Source: Zizania palustris
Taxonomy: Eukaryota > Streptophyta > Magnoliopsida > Poales > Poaceae
Direction: 5' to 3'
Length of the DNA stretch: 64,000 bases
NCBI GenBank assembly: GCA_019279435.1
Contig: JAAALK010000289.1
Location: forward strand, 13,267,924-13,331,923
Of the stretch, positions 9,355 to 20,375 are shown in pieces (position 1 is the first letter of the stretch; the number at the start of each line of letters is the position of its first letter). The notes below the pieces were generated by a model that had not been told where the DNA came from, ran no database searches, and saw only the letters and a list, made by a program, of their open reading frames with translations. The position numbers and the translations under genes were made by a program.

Positions 9355-12105
9355 GTGATCATAACGTCTTCGGGTAAAATCCCGTCCCTAGAAGCTTTTG
9401 TCTACACTTATTGGAAGACTCGCATGCGAGCATACCTTATGAGCCAGAGCTCGGACATATGGGAGATTTGTGTTCATCCTAACTTCACCATAAGGACTAT
9501 TGCTGCGGATACTGCTGATGTAATTACCCAGCATCAAAATAATAGTAAGGTGGTGAATATTTTATTTTCTGGTCTAGGTCCTAGTGAGTTTGAGCGTGTT
9601 AGCCATCTCACCACTGCCCCAGAGATCTGGGCTACCCTCCAGGCACATCATGAGGGGACAGCTCAGGTCAAGGCTAGGCTTTATCATACCTACCGGCGTG
9701 AGTATGAGAATTTCTCACAGAAGACGGGTGAGACGGTTGAGGCGTTGTTTGGTCGTTTTCAGTCGATCATTAACAAGCTTTGTGTCAACAAGGCCGAGCG
9801 TGATCAGCTGGTCTCAGATCATGAACAGGCGCTTAAGGTACTCAATACCTTGGACCCTAAGATCTGGGAGATCAAGGTTTCTTCTATTGTTGAGAGCGCG
9901 TCCTATGATACCTTGACCATCGCAGAGCTTTTTAGTAACCTCAAGGCCTCAGAGGTCGATACTCAGTTGAGATCAAATCTCAGTGATTCTGGCTCAAAGA
10001 CTCTAGCGCTTGCGACACCATCGGCTGATCCTAATGCCATGAGTTGTACTACCTTTTCCTTGATGTCTATATCCAAGGAACAACTTGATACTCTAGGAGA
10101 TGATGATCTGTGCTAGTTTAACAACCGGGTGCGACGTGTTTATGATAAGTGAATGTTTAAGAGACATGGCACAAAATCCGGATGCTTTGAGTGTGGTGAC
10201 CCAGGTCATTTTATCGCCGACTGTCCCAAGCAGAAGAATTACAAGAAGGGAACCGGCGGCAACTCCTACAACTCTGGCAAGCAAGACAACTCCATGAAGG
10301 GCAAGCCCAAGACAAGATTCTTTCGAAAGGCTTTGAAAGATTACAGGCGTGAGAGCAAGAAGCGAGACAAGACTTTCTTCGCCGAGATGGAGAAAAGATA
10401 CTCCAAGAGATCCTCGTCTTCCTCCTCGTCTTCAAGTTCAAGTGATGAAGAGATCATGATCAGGAAGGGGATGGACAGGAACAATCCAGCGGGCCTCTGT
10501 TTCATGACCTTCGGGAACAAGCCGAAGACTCGCTCACGTCACAGCCGAAGACCCCACAAGAGCTTCTACTCAATGGCTCTTGGGGAGAAGAAAGAGAAGG
10601 ACTCCTCCGACGACTCCGACAACGATGATGATGAGAAGGCATCTTCCTATGAACAAGAAGTTGTTAATTTATTAGAACAGAACCATCAGGAGCTTAAGTA
10701 TCGGGAGAAACTACTTAGAGGGGCTAAGAAGAGGATAGATGAGATTGACAGTGAGCTTGCCATGGCGAATGATAAGATTGAGAGTCTGTCTTCTTCCCCT
10801 TGCTTGGGTGATAGTGGTGAGTGCCCTAACTGTGAGGTGTTGTTGTGTGACCTGACGACTCTTAAGTCCAGGTACACAGAAAGAGTAGATGAGAGAGACG
10901 CAATGGCCACTGAGCTTGAGAGCACTCAACAGGAGGTAAAAGATGATCATGCCACTATCGTCGCACCTTGTGTAGACTGCCCATCTCATTTAGCTAGTAT
11001 AACTGAGCTGAGAGCCAAGAGTGATGAGCAGTTGAGCAAGTTAGCTGGAGTGAGAGCTGAGTTGGAGCAGACTAAACTAGAGCTTGAGACCTTGTCAGTT
11101 CCATCCACTGTTTCTGAGAACTGCTTATCCATTAGAATGGAGTTGATCAAGCTAAAAGCTGAGAAGTCTGTCGAAGTTGATAAAGAGTGTGAGATCTGCT
11201 TGTCTCAGGTGGAGGTGTTAGCTTCTTTGAGAGAGGAGCTAGCTGATGTTTAGAACGAGAACTTTTACCTCCGTTCAATCCTGAGTTGGATCAGTGCTAA
11301 AGAGCCACAACTCGGCATGATGATCCAGCAGTTCAAGAGACAGGATGGGTTTGGGGTAGGTTACACCTATTCCAAGGCAGATTTTGAGAGTGCCATTAGT
11401 CGTGCAGTGGAGTGGAGTAAGATGACTCCCAAACAGAGATATCCCAAGACTCACTCCACTGAGTCCTTTAAGGATAGTCAGTCCAAGGATGGAGTGTTCC
11501 AAGAACAACCTAAAGCTCCACCTAAGAAGCAAATCTGGGTCCCAAAGCCTAAAACTCTCCACACTTCTCTTGATTCTTTACCTGGACCCTCTCACACCAA
11601 AGATGATACACCAAACACCACCAAGCCTAATAATCCCAAGCCTCAACCACATACCAAGAAGCCTACCTATCACTGTGAGTTTTGTCAGAGAGTCGGGCAT
11701 CTTGAGGAGTTTTGCTTCAGGAGGAACCGAGTTGAGCGAGCAGAGAGAGCTCGAGGTGGGCAGGAGCAGTTCTACTAGCAGAGTGGTAGACAGAGAGTTC
11801 CTCGACGTAGAGAGAGGCTAGAGGCTAGGCCACGTCGTGTAGGTGGTGGTAGAGGAGACGATTTTTATGATCGTGCTTCGGAGGGTGGTTTCCGTTCCGG
11901 CAGAGTTCTAGATAGTTATGGATACGATTTTGGACCTCGTGGCCGTGATTTTAGGAAGAACAGAGGACCGCACTTTGATCCGCGTTTCGGTCCAGACTCA
12001 TATGATTCTTTTTGCTTCCCTACTTTTGAGCAGATGGCTCGACACTGGTTTAGCACTTTTGCTAATCCCGGCATTGGACCGTTTGCTCCCACTCATGATT
12101 ATTGA
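9355..12105 (+). pseudogene. gag of copia B, one frame with four internal stops
   Basis: A single frame of about 917 codons runs from 9355 to TGA at 12103, broken by stops at 10114 (TAG), 10150 (TGA), 11251 (TAG) and 11776 (TAG). The first codon is GTG where an ATG is expected. In order it shows a UBN2/copia gag domain (YWKTRMRAYLMSQ, IWEIKVSS, YDTLTIAELFSNLK), a CCHC knuckle CFECGDPGHFIADC, a Lys-rich stretch, a serine run (about 10405-10450), an acidic stretch, a long coiled-coil region (about 10650-11250), a second knuckle CEFCQRVGHLEEFC, and an Arg/Gly-rich tail. Large gags with coiled coils are typical of Sireviruses. Gag forms the particle and packages RNA. This copy cannot give full-length protein without readthrough. 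Confidence 0.88.
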
Positions 12106-13516
12106 TGTTGATTTGGGAGTTGTGTATACTTTTTAGGATATTTTGAGTCACCTTTTCATTGGTATCAGTTTTTTTCTTCTTTATTTTTATTGAGTCTTTT
12201 TATGTGCGTTCATATCATGCATAATCATCAATCACATTTTGAGCTTGCTTCTGTTATATGATTAATCTGCTTTACTTTCTCTAGCTAGTATATGTTTTTG
12301 ATTACCTATCGATGATCATGTTCTGGTTCAGTTCACATGATATATCTGATATTTGTCATATGCATGGCTTTTATGTTTTAAAATTGAAAAATAATCACCA
12401 TTGCTTCTGGTAACTAGCATGTGTAGGCTGAATGCGCTTCCTATCTTTTACATGCCTTGTACCTAGATCCTTACTTAGATGCAGATATGCAACTTGGACA
12501 TCTATATGCTTTAAATATGAAAAATGTGTTATAAACATGATAAAAATTCAGAAAATGAGAAATTTGTGTATTTTTATGATTATTAGAAAAGATCCAGGTG
12601 GGTTTGCTTTGTCGCATTGCATTGTTCTGGACTGCTTACCATAGCACTTTGGTATGAACTAGGACGGTGTAATGTATGCCAAGACCAATGTCTTAAGCTT
12701 CTGATGGTCCAGTTCTGGCCTAGGCTTGACTTGGTCGGTTAGCATAATGTTTGACACGCAAATAACCCCTAGCAGAAATGAAAAAATAAAAAGGAAAAAG
12801 AATCAGTCTGAAAAATTTAAAAAGATGACAAGTTTGCTGAAGCACTTTGTTTTGGACAATGCTTATCTTGGTAGATATCAGTTAGCTTTTGCATATCATG
12901 CTTTACTTTGTTTGTCAACTAGAAAATGTGGTGATGTTTTTGTTTGCAAAAATCAAAAAATGCGTGCTAATGACTCTCTTTAGATATCATCTGTTGCACT
13001 GATCATGTCATGTATCTTAGATAGTATATCTTTTGCTATACCTGTTAGACGTTGTAATAGTAGTTAATCATATCTAAGAAGCATGCTTTTCACACTCCAC
13101 CTGCACTCCATTTGCATTCATGGCATTTTTTGAGGGGGAGCTGCATTTCAAGGGGAGTTTGTGTTTATGTCTCTTTAAAGTGCATTTAGTCTCACTTGAT
13201 GAGTCCAATTGTCAACAAGGGGGAGAAATTTTGGATATATTTTTGGCTTTCTCTGGGATCTATTTCAGGGGGAGTTTATTCTTGTTTGTTTATTCGTGTT
13301 GGTAATTCTGAAATTTGCACTTGTTTTTGAGGCTTTATTTTTGGTTAACTATAATGACCATTTTTGTGCTTCTGTTTGGCTTTTGGTCATTAGGGTTAAA
13401 CTTTTATTTTCTTTCTTCTATTTTCTTTTGTCTTTGTTTTTCTGTTTCCACATGTTTTGCAGATTCTGAAGATGAGCTGAAAAGGATGTTGACAATGCAC
13501 TCATCAAGGGGGAGAT
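12106..13516 (+). other. noncoding 3' region of copia B with several polypurine tracts
   Basis: No open frame of significance. The region holds a block conserved with E and F (12586-12782) and, from 13130 onward, several GGGGGAG tracts (near 13133, 13157, 13218, 13268 and 13507). The last, AAGGGGGAGAT, touches the LTR at 13517 and is the likely plus-strand primer. Repeated polypurine tracts before the 3' LTR are a described Sirevirus trait. Confidence 0.8.
12586..12782 (+). repeat. conserved noncoding block, copy in copia B
   Basis: From GAAAAGATCCAGGTGGG to AAATAACCCCTAGCA this stretch matches copies at 30214-30408 (F) and 48924-49114 (E) over its whole length, including ACTGCTTACCAT, TTCTGATGG and CCTAGGCTTG. 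Neighbouring noncoding sequence is much less similar, and the LTRs of B and of E/F differ. Function unknown. Confidence 0.8.
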
Positions 13517-15051
13517 TGAGAAACTGAAGAATATGGTTTTGATATTCCAGATGTGATGAGTGATTGTCAACGGAAGTCAAAGGAAGGGAAATATGAAGAC
13601 CTGCCGAGTCTAAGGCGCATGTGACTCAGGTACACGGGCAGTGAGCGACGGCCGGGCAGAGGAGCCGCGGAGTCGGGCTGGCCCAATCCGGGTACATGGC
13701 TAGGAGCGGCAGAGGATCCATCGGTCTGTTGACTGGGTTTGACTCAGGTACACGGGCGGCGAGCGATTGCCGGGCTGAGGAAGCTGCTGGGTCGGGTCGG
13801 CCCAATCCGGGTACCCGGTGCGAAGACGGTGGACGCTTTGTTAGTTTCGGCGTAAAACTGACAATCTATGTTTAAGTCGTCTTTAGGATATTAATATTTA
13901 GTTTTTAAGTTTAGAATATTTTTATTTGAGTCAGTTGATTTTTCTAAGAATATTTTAGTAATTTTTAGAATTTATTTTAGAGTCAGTTTAATTTTACCCG
14001 AGGGTAAATTAGTCTTTTCATGTATTAGGAGTCGCCTATAAATAGGCCCCTATCCCCCTGGGGATAGATGACTGTTTCTAATAGATCAATCTGCAGTCCA
14101 ACTTTTATTTTTCGTCACAATCTCTTTCCCCAGCGATTTTTTCCCACGGCAGTTCGTGCAGTAGCCCGTTGCTTTGTTTCGTTCCCGGCGGCAACCAGGG
14201 ACACGCACGCGGGCGATGTTTCTTCGTGCATTTGCGTAGCGCTGTGTGCGGGCCCCACGTGGAGAGCAGAGGCTATCTACTAGCCGGCAGCATCATGCGT
14301 TGAGCCACGAGCGCACGGAAGCCAGCAGCATAGTATTCGTGATTGAGCAGCCAGCGGGACCCACAGGCTGCACGACGGGACTTCACAGTAAAAAAAATTG
14401 CTCCGGTCGCAACTTTTGTGTGGTGGCCCCATGCCGGTAGACGCACGCATGCGAGGAGCAGCGAAGCATTTTTGGCCGGTGTTTCGCACGACGCAAGGTG
14501 ACCCCATGACGCAGGTTAGTTTTTTTAATCCCCTATTTTTTTAGTAGATCAATTTTTAGAGATAATCATCCATTAATTAATTAGCTGAAAATCTATTTCG
14601 AAATTTCGTTTTTATTTTAATCTGTTAAATTTTAGTAGTTATCTCGTATTATTTTAATCTGCTCATATAAAAAGAAAAGAAAAAATTATTAGTCGTGGTT
14701 ATATTTTTATACTAGTTTTTACCTGCAATATTTTCGGCTTAATCCTGAATTAATTTTTATTAATCCATTTCGTAATTTAATTAGTACTTTATTTCTAGAC
14801 TGAAATATTAATATCTCGAATTTCATCTAGGTATTTTTATGTACCGCGGTATTTATGTTTAGTTTATCTTTAATATCTTTTTAATTAGGACACCAACCAT
14901 TCTTAGGCTAAACCAGTTTAATTCCTACTATTTGCTTTGCTAATATTATTTGTCCGGTTAAATTGGTTGGGTGTTGGGATTAGATTATAGTTTAGCAAGA
15001 AAATTTTAGGCGCCCATTCACCCCCTCTGGTCGCTACTTTCGGTCCTACAC
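13517..15051 (+). repeat. 3' LTR of copia B
   Basis: Starts TGAGAAACTGAAG directly after the polypurine tract and ends TTTCGGTCCTACA, followed by the target duplication CTAGC. Very similar to the 5' copy, with scattered substitutions and small indels, and the same TATAAATA box (14037-14044). Confidence 0.93.
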
Positions 15052-15056
15052 TAGCA

Positions 15057-15420
15057 GATTAAAACTCAAATGACCTAACCTCCTATGCCACCTCGAGAGC
15101 TCAAAGGAGGATCCAGTAATCAAATAGAGAGAAGGGGCAAAAGAACTAGAGAAATCAATCCGAAAAACCTTACCGAAGGGTAAGATCTGGCAAACCAAAG
15201 ATCCTCTAGAATCAACAACAGAAGACATGTCATTCTTAAAACAAACCTCTATGCCCTCCTTAATAAGTTGCGAAATATAAACCAGATTAAAGCCCAAATT
15301 TCCAACTGAAGCAACATTCTTCAAGGAGAAATGCTTAGAAATCTGAATTGCTCCAAAACCGTGTACCTTCCCTTGACCATTGTTCCTGAAAGTGATGTAC
15401 TCCATGGAAGCTAGCACCTC
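15057..15420 (-). pseudogene. copia A GAG-pre-integrase domain, fused to gag by deletion of protease
   Basis: The minus strand reads MEYITFRNNGQGKVHGFG, then NVASVGNLGFNLVYISQL and WHRRLGHLSFNLL, the domain that precedes integrase and contributes the zinc-binding histidines (HRRLGH). It is cut by element B at 15056 and resumes at 7752. Directly upstream in the same frame comes CEICLSQVEVLAS, which belongs to the gag coiled coil (compare the identical motif in B). The second knuckle, gag tail and protease have therefore been removed in frame, giving a gag-integrase fusion without protease. Confidence 0.8.
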
Positions 15421-16662
15421 CACCTGAGACAAGCAGATCTCACACTCTCCATCAACTTGAATAGACTTCTCAGCTTTCATCTTGATCAGCTCCAGCCTTA
15501 GAGACAAGCAGTTCACACTGACAAGGGGTGGAACTGACAATGTCTCAAGCTCAAGATTAGTCTGCTCCAGCTCATCTCTAACTCTCTCTAACTCTCTCTA
15601 ACTCACCCAACTACTCATCGTCCTTTGCTCTCATGTCAGCTCGATCAGATAAGTGGGATGGACAGTCTCTATAGGGCACGATGACCGAGGCATGAGCATT
15701 TTTCAGCTCTAGCTGAGTCCTTTCATGCTTAGTGGCCAAAGCGTCTCTCTTATCAATCCTCTCTGGGTACGTGGACTTCAGAGTAGTCAGGTCACACAAC
15801 AACACCTCGTAGTTTGGGCACTCATTGCTCTCACCCATGTAAGGGAAAGAAGATAGACTCTCAATCTTGCCATTGGCTATGGCAAGCTCACTCCCAAGCT
15901 CATATATCCTCTTCTTAACCCCTCTAAGTAGTTTCTCCTAATATTTGAACACCTTATGGTTCTCTTCAAGTAATTCGACGAATTCACGTTTATAGGAAGA
16001 TACATTTTTGTCATCATCGTCGGAGTTGTTGGAGGAGCCCTTATCTTCTTTATCCCCAAGAGCCATTGAGCAGACGCTCTTGTGGGATCTTCGATTGTGG
16101 TGCAAGCGAGTCTTCGACTTGTCTCCAAAATCCATGAAGCAAAGGCCCGCCGGATCATCCTTGTCCTTCCCCTTCTTGATCACGATATCCTCATCACTTG
16201 AGCTAGATGAAGAGGAAGATGATGATCTCTTGGAGTAGCTTCTCTCCATATCGACGAAGAAAGCCTTGTCTCGCTTCTTGTTCTCACGCCGGTAGTCCTT
16301 CAAGGACTTTCGAAAGAAACTCGTCTTGGGCTTATCCTTTGGGAAGGAGGAGCTGTCATGCTTGTTGGAGTCGTAGGATCCACCGCCGGGGCCCTTCTTG
16401 TGTGTTTTCCGCTTGGGGCAGTCAGTGATGAAATGACATGTTTTGTGCCACATCGTGTGAACATCCTCTTGTGATAGACATCCAATTGGTCCTCAGTGAT
16501 AGACATCAAAGAGGACAAAGCACAACTCAAAGAAGTAGAATCATTAGAAGGTATCGCAAGTGCCAGGGTTTTTGAGCCAGAACTAGTGAGATTTGATCTC
16601 AACTGGATATCAACCTCTAAGACCTTGAGCTTACCAAAAAGCTCTGCGACAGTCAAGGTATT
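15421..16662 (-). pseudogene. copia A gag, 5' truncated and frameshifted
   Basis: Minus-strand segments 16689-16300, 16453-15938, 15838-15611 and 15540-15421 match the gag of B: TLTVAELFGKLK, a decayed knuckle ending CHFITDCPK, KDYRRENKKRDKAFF, a serine run, GLCFMDFGDKSKTR, SMALG, an acidic stretch, and coiled-coil parts with LLCDLTTLKS and CEICLSQVEVLAS. Several frameshifts separate them. The N-terminal third is missing: similarity stops at the codons just before TLTVAELF, where the gypsy LTR begins (16663). This is the expected picture if the gypsy array inserted into A. Confidence 0.82.
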
Positions 16663-18109
16663 TATTGACATGAAAACATGCCCCTGCACTTGGGCCTGTT
16701 CGACGATCCAAAAGTATGTGGATACTTAGGGACAAGACTAAGCGTAACACAGCGCTGACGTCGTGTTCTGACTACCCTCAACAGTGGCAAGGGAGTGGAG
16801 TTTCCAGGTAATCAGATTGCACAAAATAATTCAACTAGCCGAAATATATAGATAAAATAACCCAATCAGCCGAACGGAGCCTAGTTGATTTGGAGTGTAC
16901 CATACAAAGGGTCGCCAAAGGGGAAGGGCTTCGGCGTCTGATGCGAAGTATGTGCTGAAGGTATCCTTCGGCGTTCGGATCGATCTAAAGACAGTCTTTG
17001 AACAGATCGCAGTGCTAAATCATCTCCGAACGACAGGGTTCAGTGTGAAGCCTCTGGCGTGATGAAATCCAACGCGAAGTGCTGGCGTGATGAAATTTGA
17101 CGCGGAGCGTTCTAGCATGATGAAGTCCGACGCGGAGTGCTCGGCGCGACAAAATCCGATGCGAAGCGTTCTGGTGTGGCTCTAGCACAAAACAACCCCG
17201 ATGCGAAGTGGCTCCGGTGCCCGGGACTTGATTAGACCGACAATAGTGTGACGGATGTGGCACGGATGGACAAAGCGAAGACTTGTCGAAGGGTGCTCTG
17301 GCAGCCTCTGAAACCAGCTTCCTATCTCCAGAAACCTTCGGCAAAAGGGTCCGAACGTGAATCCTATAGCAAAACGAAGATCAAGTGCCAATTCATCCTG
17401 GAGACCAAATTACCAAGTGTAGCCATAGGAAATAGATAGAACGAAGGGTAACAATCTGTTACGTAGATTAACAGATGGTTCCCAACCGAGCCAACAAGGT
17501 GATAGCAATTTGTTACCTAGATTAATGGGTGATTCACATGAGAACCAACAAGGCTTACCAAAATTATGGTGTGGCCGTACGGAGGGCTTCCAGCGCAAAC
17601 CCACGAATATGTACTGAAACTAATGCGGATAGTAGATGAAAATAAAGGTACGGTTCAAACTAGGGTTTGAAGAATTGATCTGTGTTGGGGGTCCTATGAA
17701 CCGGCCTTACCCCTATATTTATAGGGGCTAGACTTGACGTACTTGGTGTTGACTCTACTCAAACCTTATTAAGATTCAACCTAATCAAGATAAGATTTCA
17801 TTAGAGATAAAAACAACTCGAATCCTTATCATATTCACATCCAAAGCCTACCCAAAGTGGACCTTCGGCAGGCCTGCCTAAGTAGGCCCTTCGGGCTGAA
17901 GCTTCGGAGAAGCAGGTCACCGAAGGGGCCTTCGGCCCGAAGCCAGCATGCGAACCAGTCGGCTGAAAGGCCCCCAAGGCCCCATGCAGATGGGCCTTCG
18001 GCACTTTAGGGCTTTGGCCTGTACCAGGAGTTGCATATTTTTGGCCTAAATTACCAGCAATTAATATCTTGATAATTTTGATCATTAATGCCACTTTTTG
18101 CTATCAACA
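16663..18109 (-). repeat. gypsy G LTR 1 (3' LTR of G2)
   Basis: Begins TATTGACATGAAAACATGCCC (other copies TGTTGACAAGGAAACATG) and ends CTATCAACA. It contains a minisatellite of about 30 bp units around GATGAAATCCAACGCGAAG (17050-17180), a minus-strand TATAAATA box at 17716-17723, and a CCGAAG/CTTCGG-rich stretch at 17850-18010. It abuts gag of copia A without gap. Confidence 0.88.
17716..17723 (-). promoter_or_regulatory. TATA box of the gypsy G LTR
   Basis: TATAAATA on the minus strand within CCCCTATAAATATAGGGG. The equivalent in the right-hand LTR is at 63847-63854. Likely core promoter of the gypsy RNA. Confidence 0.6.
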
Positions 18110-18126
18110 CACGCCCCTGCCTTTTT
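18110..18126 (-). other. polypurine tract of gypsy G2
   Basis: On the minus strand AAAAAGGCAGGGGCGTG runs directly into the LTR start TGTTGATAG. The same tract occurs next to LTR 2 at 49818-49834. Confidence 0.75.
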
Positions 18127-18176
18127 CAAACTAAGTGAGCTAAAAGCACAATGGGATAAGGACGATATAATCCATA

Positions 18177-19440
18177 TCAGCCTTTTGACACTTCAAGCAC
18201 TTGCCACATGCTTGGGAAATACCTTTTCAAATACCTACTATTCAAATCTCTTCGAAATCGCTCTCCTTGTAGAGACTCTAATAAATATGCATTGCCTGGA
18301 GCGATTTCAGCTATTTGAAAAGGACCTTTCCAACTGGGCGACCATTTGCCAAATTTGGGGCTTTTAGTGACTAAGGGCAAAATCGTCTTCCAAACAAGTC
18401 ACCAACTTGAAATGATTTCGCTTTGACTCTTTTGTTGTAGGCTCTAGCTACTCTCCTCTTATCTCTCTCTATATCCCATAGATCCTTTAACCTCTTATCG
18501 ATCACTTCTTCCAAATTATCCTTCAAAAGAGTTTCATATTCATCGACCAATAAGCCATTTTTCTTAAGAAACCTTAGCGAGCCAAGATCTACCTCTACTA
18601 GTAGAACGACTTTTTGTCCATATACCAACTCATACGGACTAACTTTGGTAGCACCATGCTTTGCAACTCTACAAGCCTATAATGCCTCAGAAAGCACATC
18701 ATGCCACCTTTTAGGGAACTCTTCAATTTTCTTCTTAATGAGCTTAATTATAGTTTTATTACTAGACTTGGCCTGACCGTTGACGTGAGCATAGTATGGT
18801 GAAGAGTTTATCAACTTAATACCATAAAATTCAGCAAAGTCTCTCATTTGTTTAGCAATAAATGAAGTACCTTGATCTGTAGTGAGAGTTTGGGGAATAC
18901 TAAATCTACGTATAATGTGCTTCAAGATGAAATCAGTTACCTCATTGTGAGTCATGTTCTTGAGAGGCACAGCCTCGGTCCACTTGGTGAAATAATCCAT
19001 TGCCATCAACATGAATCGATGCCCTTTTGAAGAGGGAGGATGAATCTAGACGATGAAGTTCAAACCCTAACCTCAGAATGGCCATGGTTTGATAATAGGG
19101 TTAAGTAGCGACATAGGAGCCACCTGAATATTACCAAAATTTTTACGTGCTTCACACCCTCTATAGTACTTAAAACAATCCTCAGTCATAGTCAGCCAAT
19201 AAAAACCTTCTCTTTTGAGCATCCAACTCATTTTCTGGGCCGACTGATGAGTGCCACAAAGTCCCTCATGAACTTATCCTATAGACACTCTAGATTGATC
19301 GGTATCCAAGCACTTTAGAAGTACTCCATCAATAGTTCGGCAATATAACACATCGTTAAGCAACACAAATTTAAATGCATGTCGCCGAACTTTCTGATCA
19401 ACCTTTTGACTGGGATCTTTTAGATACTAGACGATTGGAA
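18177..19440 (-). pseudogene. gypsy G2 integrase, first copy of the tandem duplication
   Basis: Minus-strand pieces 19012-18677, 18628-18371 and 18380-18177 give the integrase core and C-terminal part: MDYFTKWTEAVPLKNMTHNE, TTDQGTSFIAKQM with the second catalytic Asp, SSPYYAHVNGQAKSSNKT (the position of the catalytic Glu reads Lys), VYGQKVVLLVEVDLGS, and the GPFQIAEIAPGNAYLLES tail. The upstream zinc domain survives only in fragments near 19200-19430. Stops and frameshifts break it several times, and the loss of the Glu would remove catalysis even if it were repaired. Confidence 0.82.
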
Positions 19441-20375
19441 TTCTTCAATAATCCTTATGGATTCCTGGAGGGTTTGCCAATTCCTTTTCTGAAGTGGCGT
19501 CTAATTTATTCATCTCCCAGTGCCCCCTAAGCCCTTCATGTTCCTGCCCAAAGCCAGTCAGATCAGCTGTGCGGAGCCGATCAGTCCAAAGACCTTCGAT
19601 GGAGGGATCCGGTGCGCAAAGGCCCCCGACGCTTGGAGGGCTTTGGCACGAGGGCTCCAGCGCACAAAGTCCTGCAATGGATGGGGGGCTCCGACACAGG
19701 GGCTTCAGCTCACATCACCCTTTGGCGGGCGAAGGGTTCTGGCCCGAGGGTCTGATGCGTAGAGCGTTAGTTTGAAGCTCCTGCCTTCGGTTGCCACTAA
19801 GACTTCAAGCATTGGCCTCGCTTGTACAGAAAATCTTCCTTTCCTAACTTGATAGCCAGATGCTTGCTGAGACAAATCATTTGCAATTGAATTGGCTTCT
19901 CTAGACGCGTGAGAAATTTTGAAGTCATCAAAAGTAGCAATTATGTCTAAACATTTATCAAAGTAGCTATTTAGCAAACCATTAAAACATTGAGAAATTT
20001 TAGCTACTTGCTGTACAACTAATAGAGAATCACCATATGCATGAACATGTTTAACACCCATGGAGCCTAGCGATTCAAGTCCTAACAATAAAGCTTCATA
20101 TTCAGTTTGATTATTAGTGGAAGGAAATTCAAGACGGGCCAAGGTCTCAAGCTCATACCATTAGGTGATATGAGAAACACTCCAATACCTTGGCCACTTT
20201 TGCAAGACGAACCATCAAAATAAAGTTTCTATGGTACTACTTCAATTAGAGCAACATTGCTACCCCAATCGACATCCACGTGGTGATCAACTATAAAGTT
20301 AGTGACGATTTGGCCTTTCATAGTTCTCAAAGGTTCATAAGCCAAATCGTATTCAATCAAAGCATAAGCCTATTT
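18190..20375. repeat. tandem duplication in gypsy G2, copy 1
   Basis: About 2.18 kb from the integrase end to the start of the second RNase H, repeated directly at 20376-22118. The two copies look roughly 90% alike by eye. The junction falls near AAGCCTATTTTTAAGCGC. This copy retains the CCCCTAAGCCC... GC-rich spacer (about 19500-19760) that copy 2 has lost. Confidence 0.8.
19705..20370 (-). pseudogene. gypsy G2 second (Tat-type) RNase H, copy 1, 5' truncated
   Basis: Open minus-strand frame 20142-19705 with MARLEFPSTNNQTEYEALLL, GVKHVHAYGDSLLVVQQVAK, FDDFKISHASREANSIANDL and SQQASGYQVRKG. This is the archaeal-like RNase H domain carried by Tat gypsy elements, with the Glu (TEYEALL) and Asp (YGDSLL) positions present. 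The preceding start with CFDGSAC-type residues, near 20220, is damaged. Copy 1 ends at the duplication junction, so the main RNase H and RT are absent on this side. Confidence 0.82.

Larger units (their letters stand above)
7758..15051 (+). mobile_element. non-autonomous copia (Sirevirus-like) retrotransposon B, gag only
   Basis: The two LTRs (7758-9295 and 13517-15051) begin TGAGAAAC and end CCTACA. They are flanked by a perfect 5-bp target duplication CTAGC at 7753-7757 and 15052-15056. A tRNA-Met type primer site follows the 5' LTR and a polypurine tract precedes the 3' LTR. The internal region of 4.2 kb holds a long degenerate gag and about 1.4 kb of noncoding DNA. There is no protease, integrase, RT or RNase H. 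Insertion interrupted A between its GAG-pre-integrase and integrase core segments. Mobilisation in trans by related elements is the natural inference. Confidence 0.93.
2834..16662 (-). mobile_element. Ty1/copia (Sirevirus-like) retrotransposon A, interrupted by element B
   Basis: Reading leftward on the minus strand: gag remnant (16662-15421), GAG-pre-integrase (15420-15057), [element B inserted], integrase, RT, RNase H (7752-5124), then an LTR from 5074 leftward that is cut at the CACTA border. Gag resembles that of element B (shared KDYRRE, Ser-run and SMALG motifs). The order integrase before RT defines Ty1/copia. The gag 5' part and the 5' LTR are missing. The break falls exactly at a gypsy LTR terminus at 16663, so the rest of A probably lies to the right of the gypsy array, outside this window. 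Protease is deleted, and all genes carry stops or frameshifts. Confidence 0.85.

Noticed and set aside
9584..9916. Second-frame ORF of 110 codons within copia B gag
   Set aside because: A shadow of the gag frame with biased Arg/Ser content and no homology to any family I recognise.
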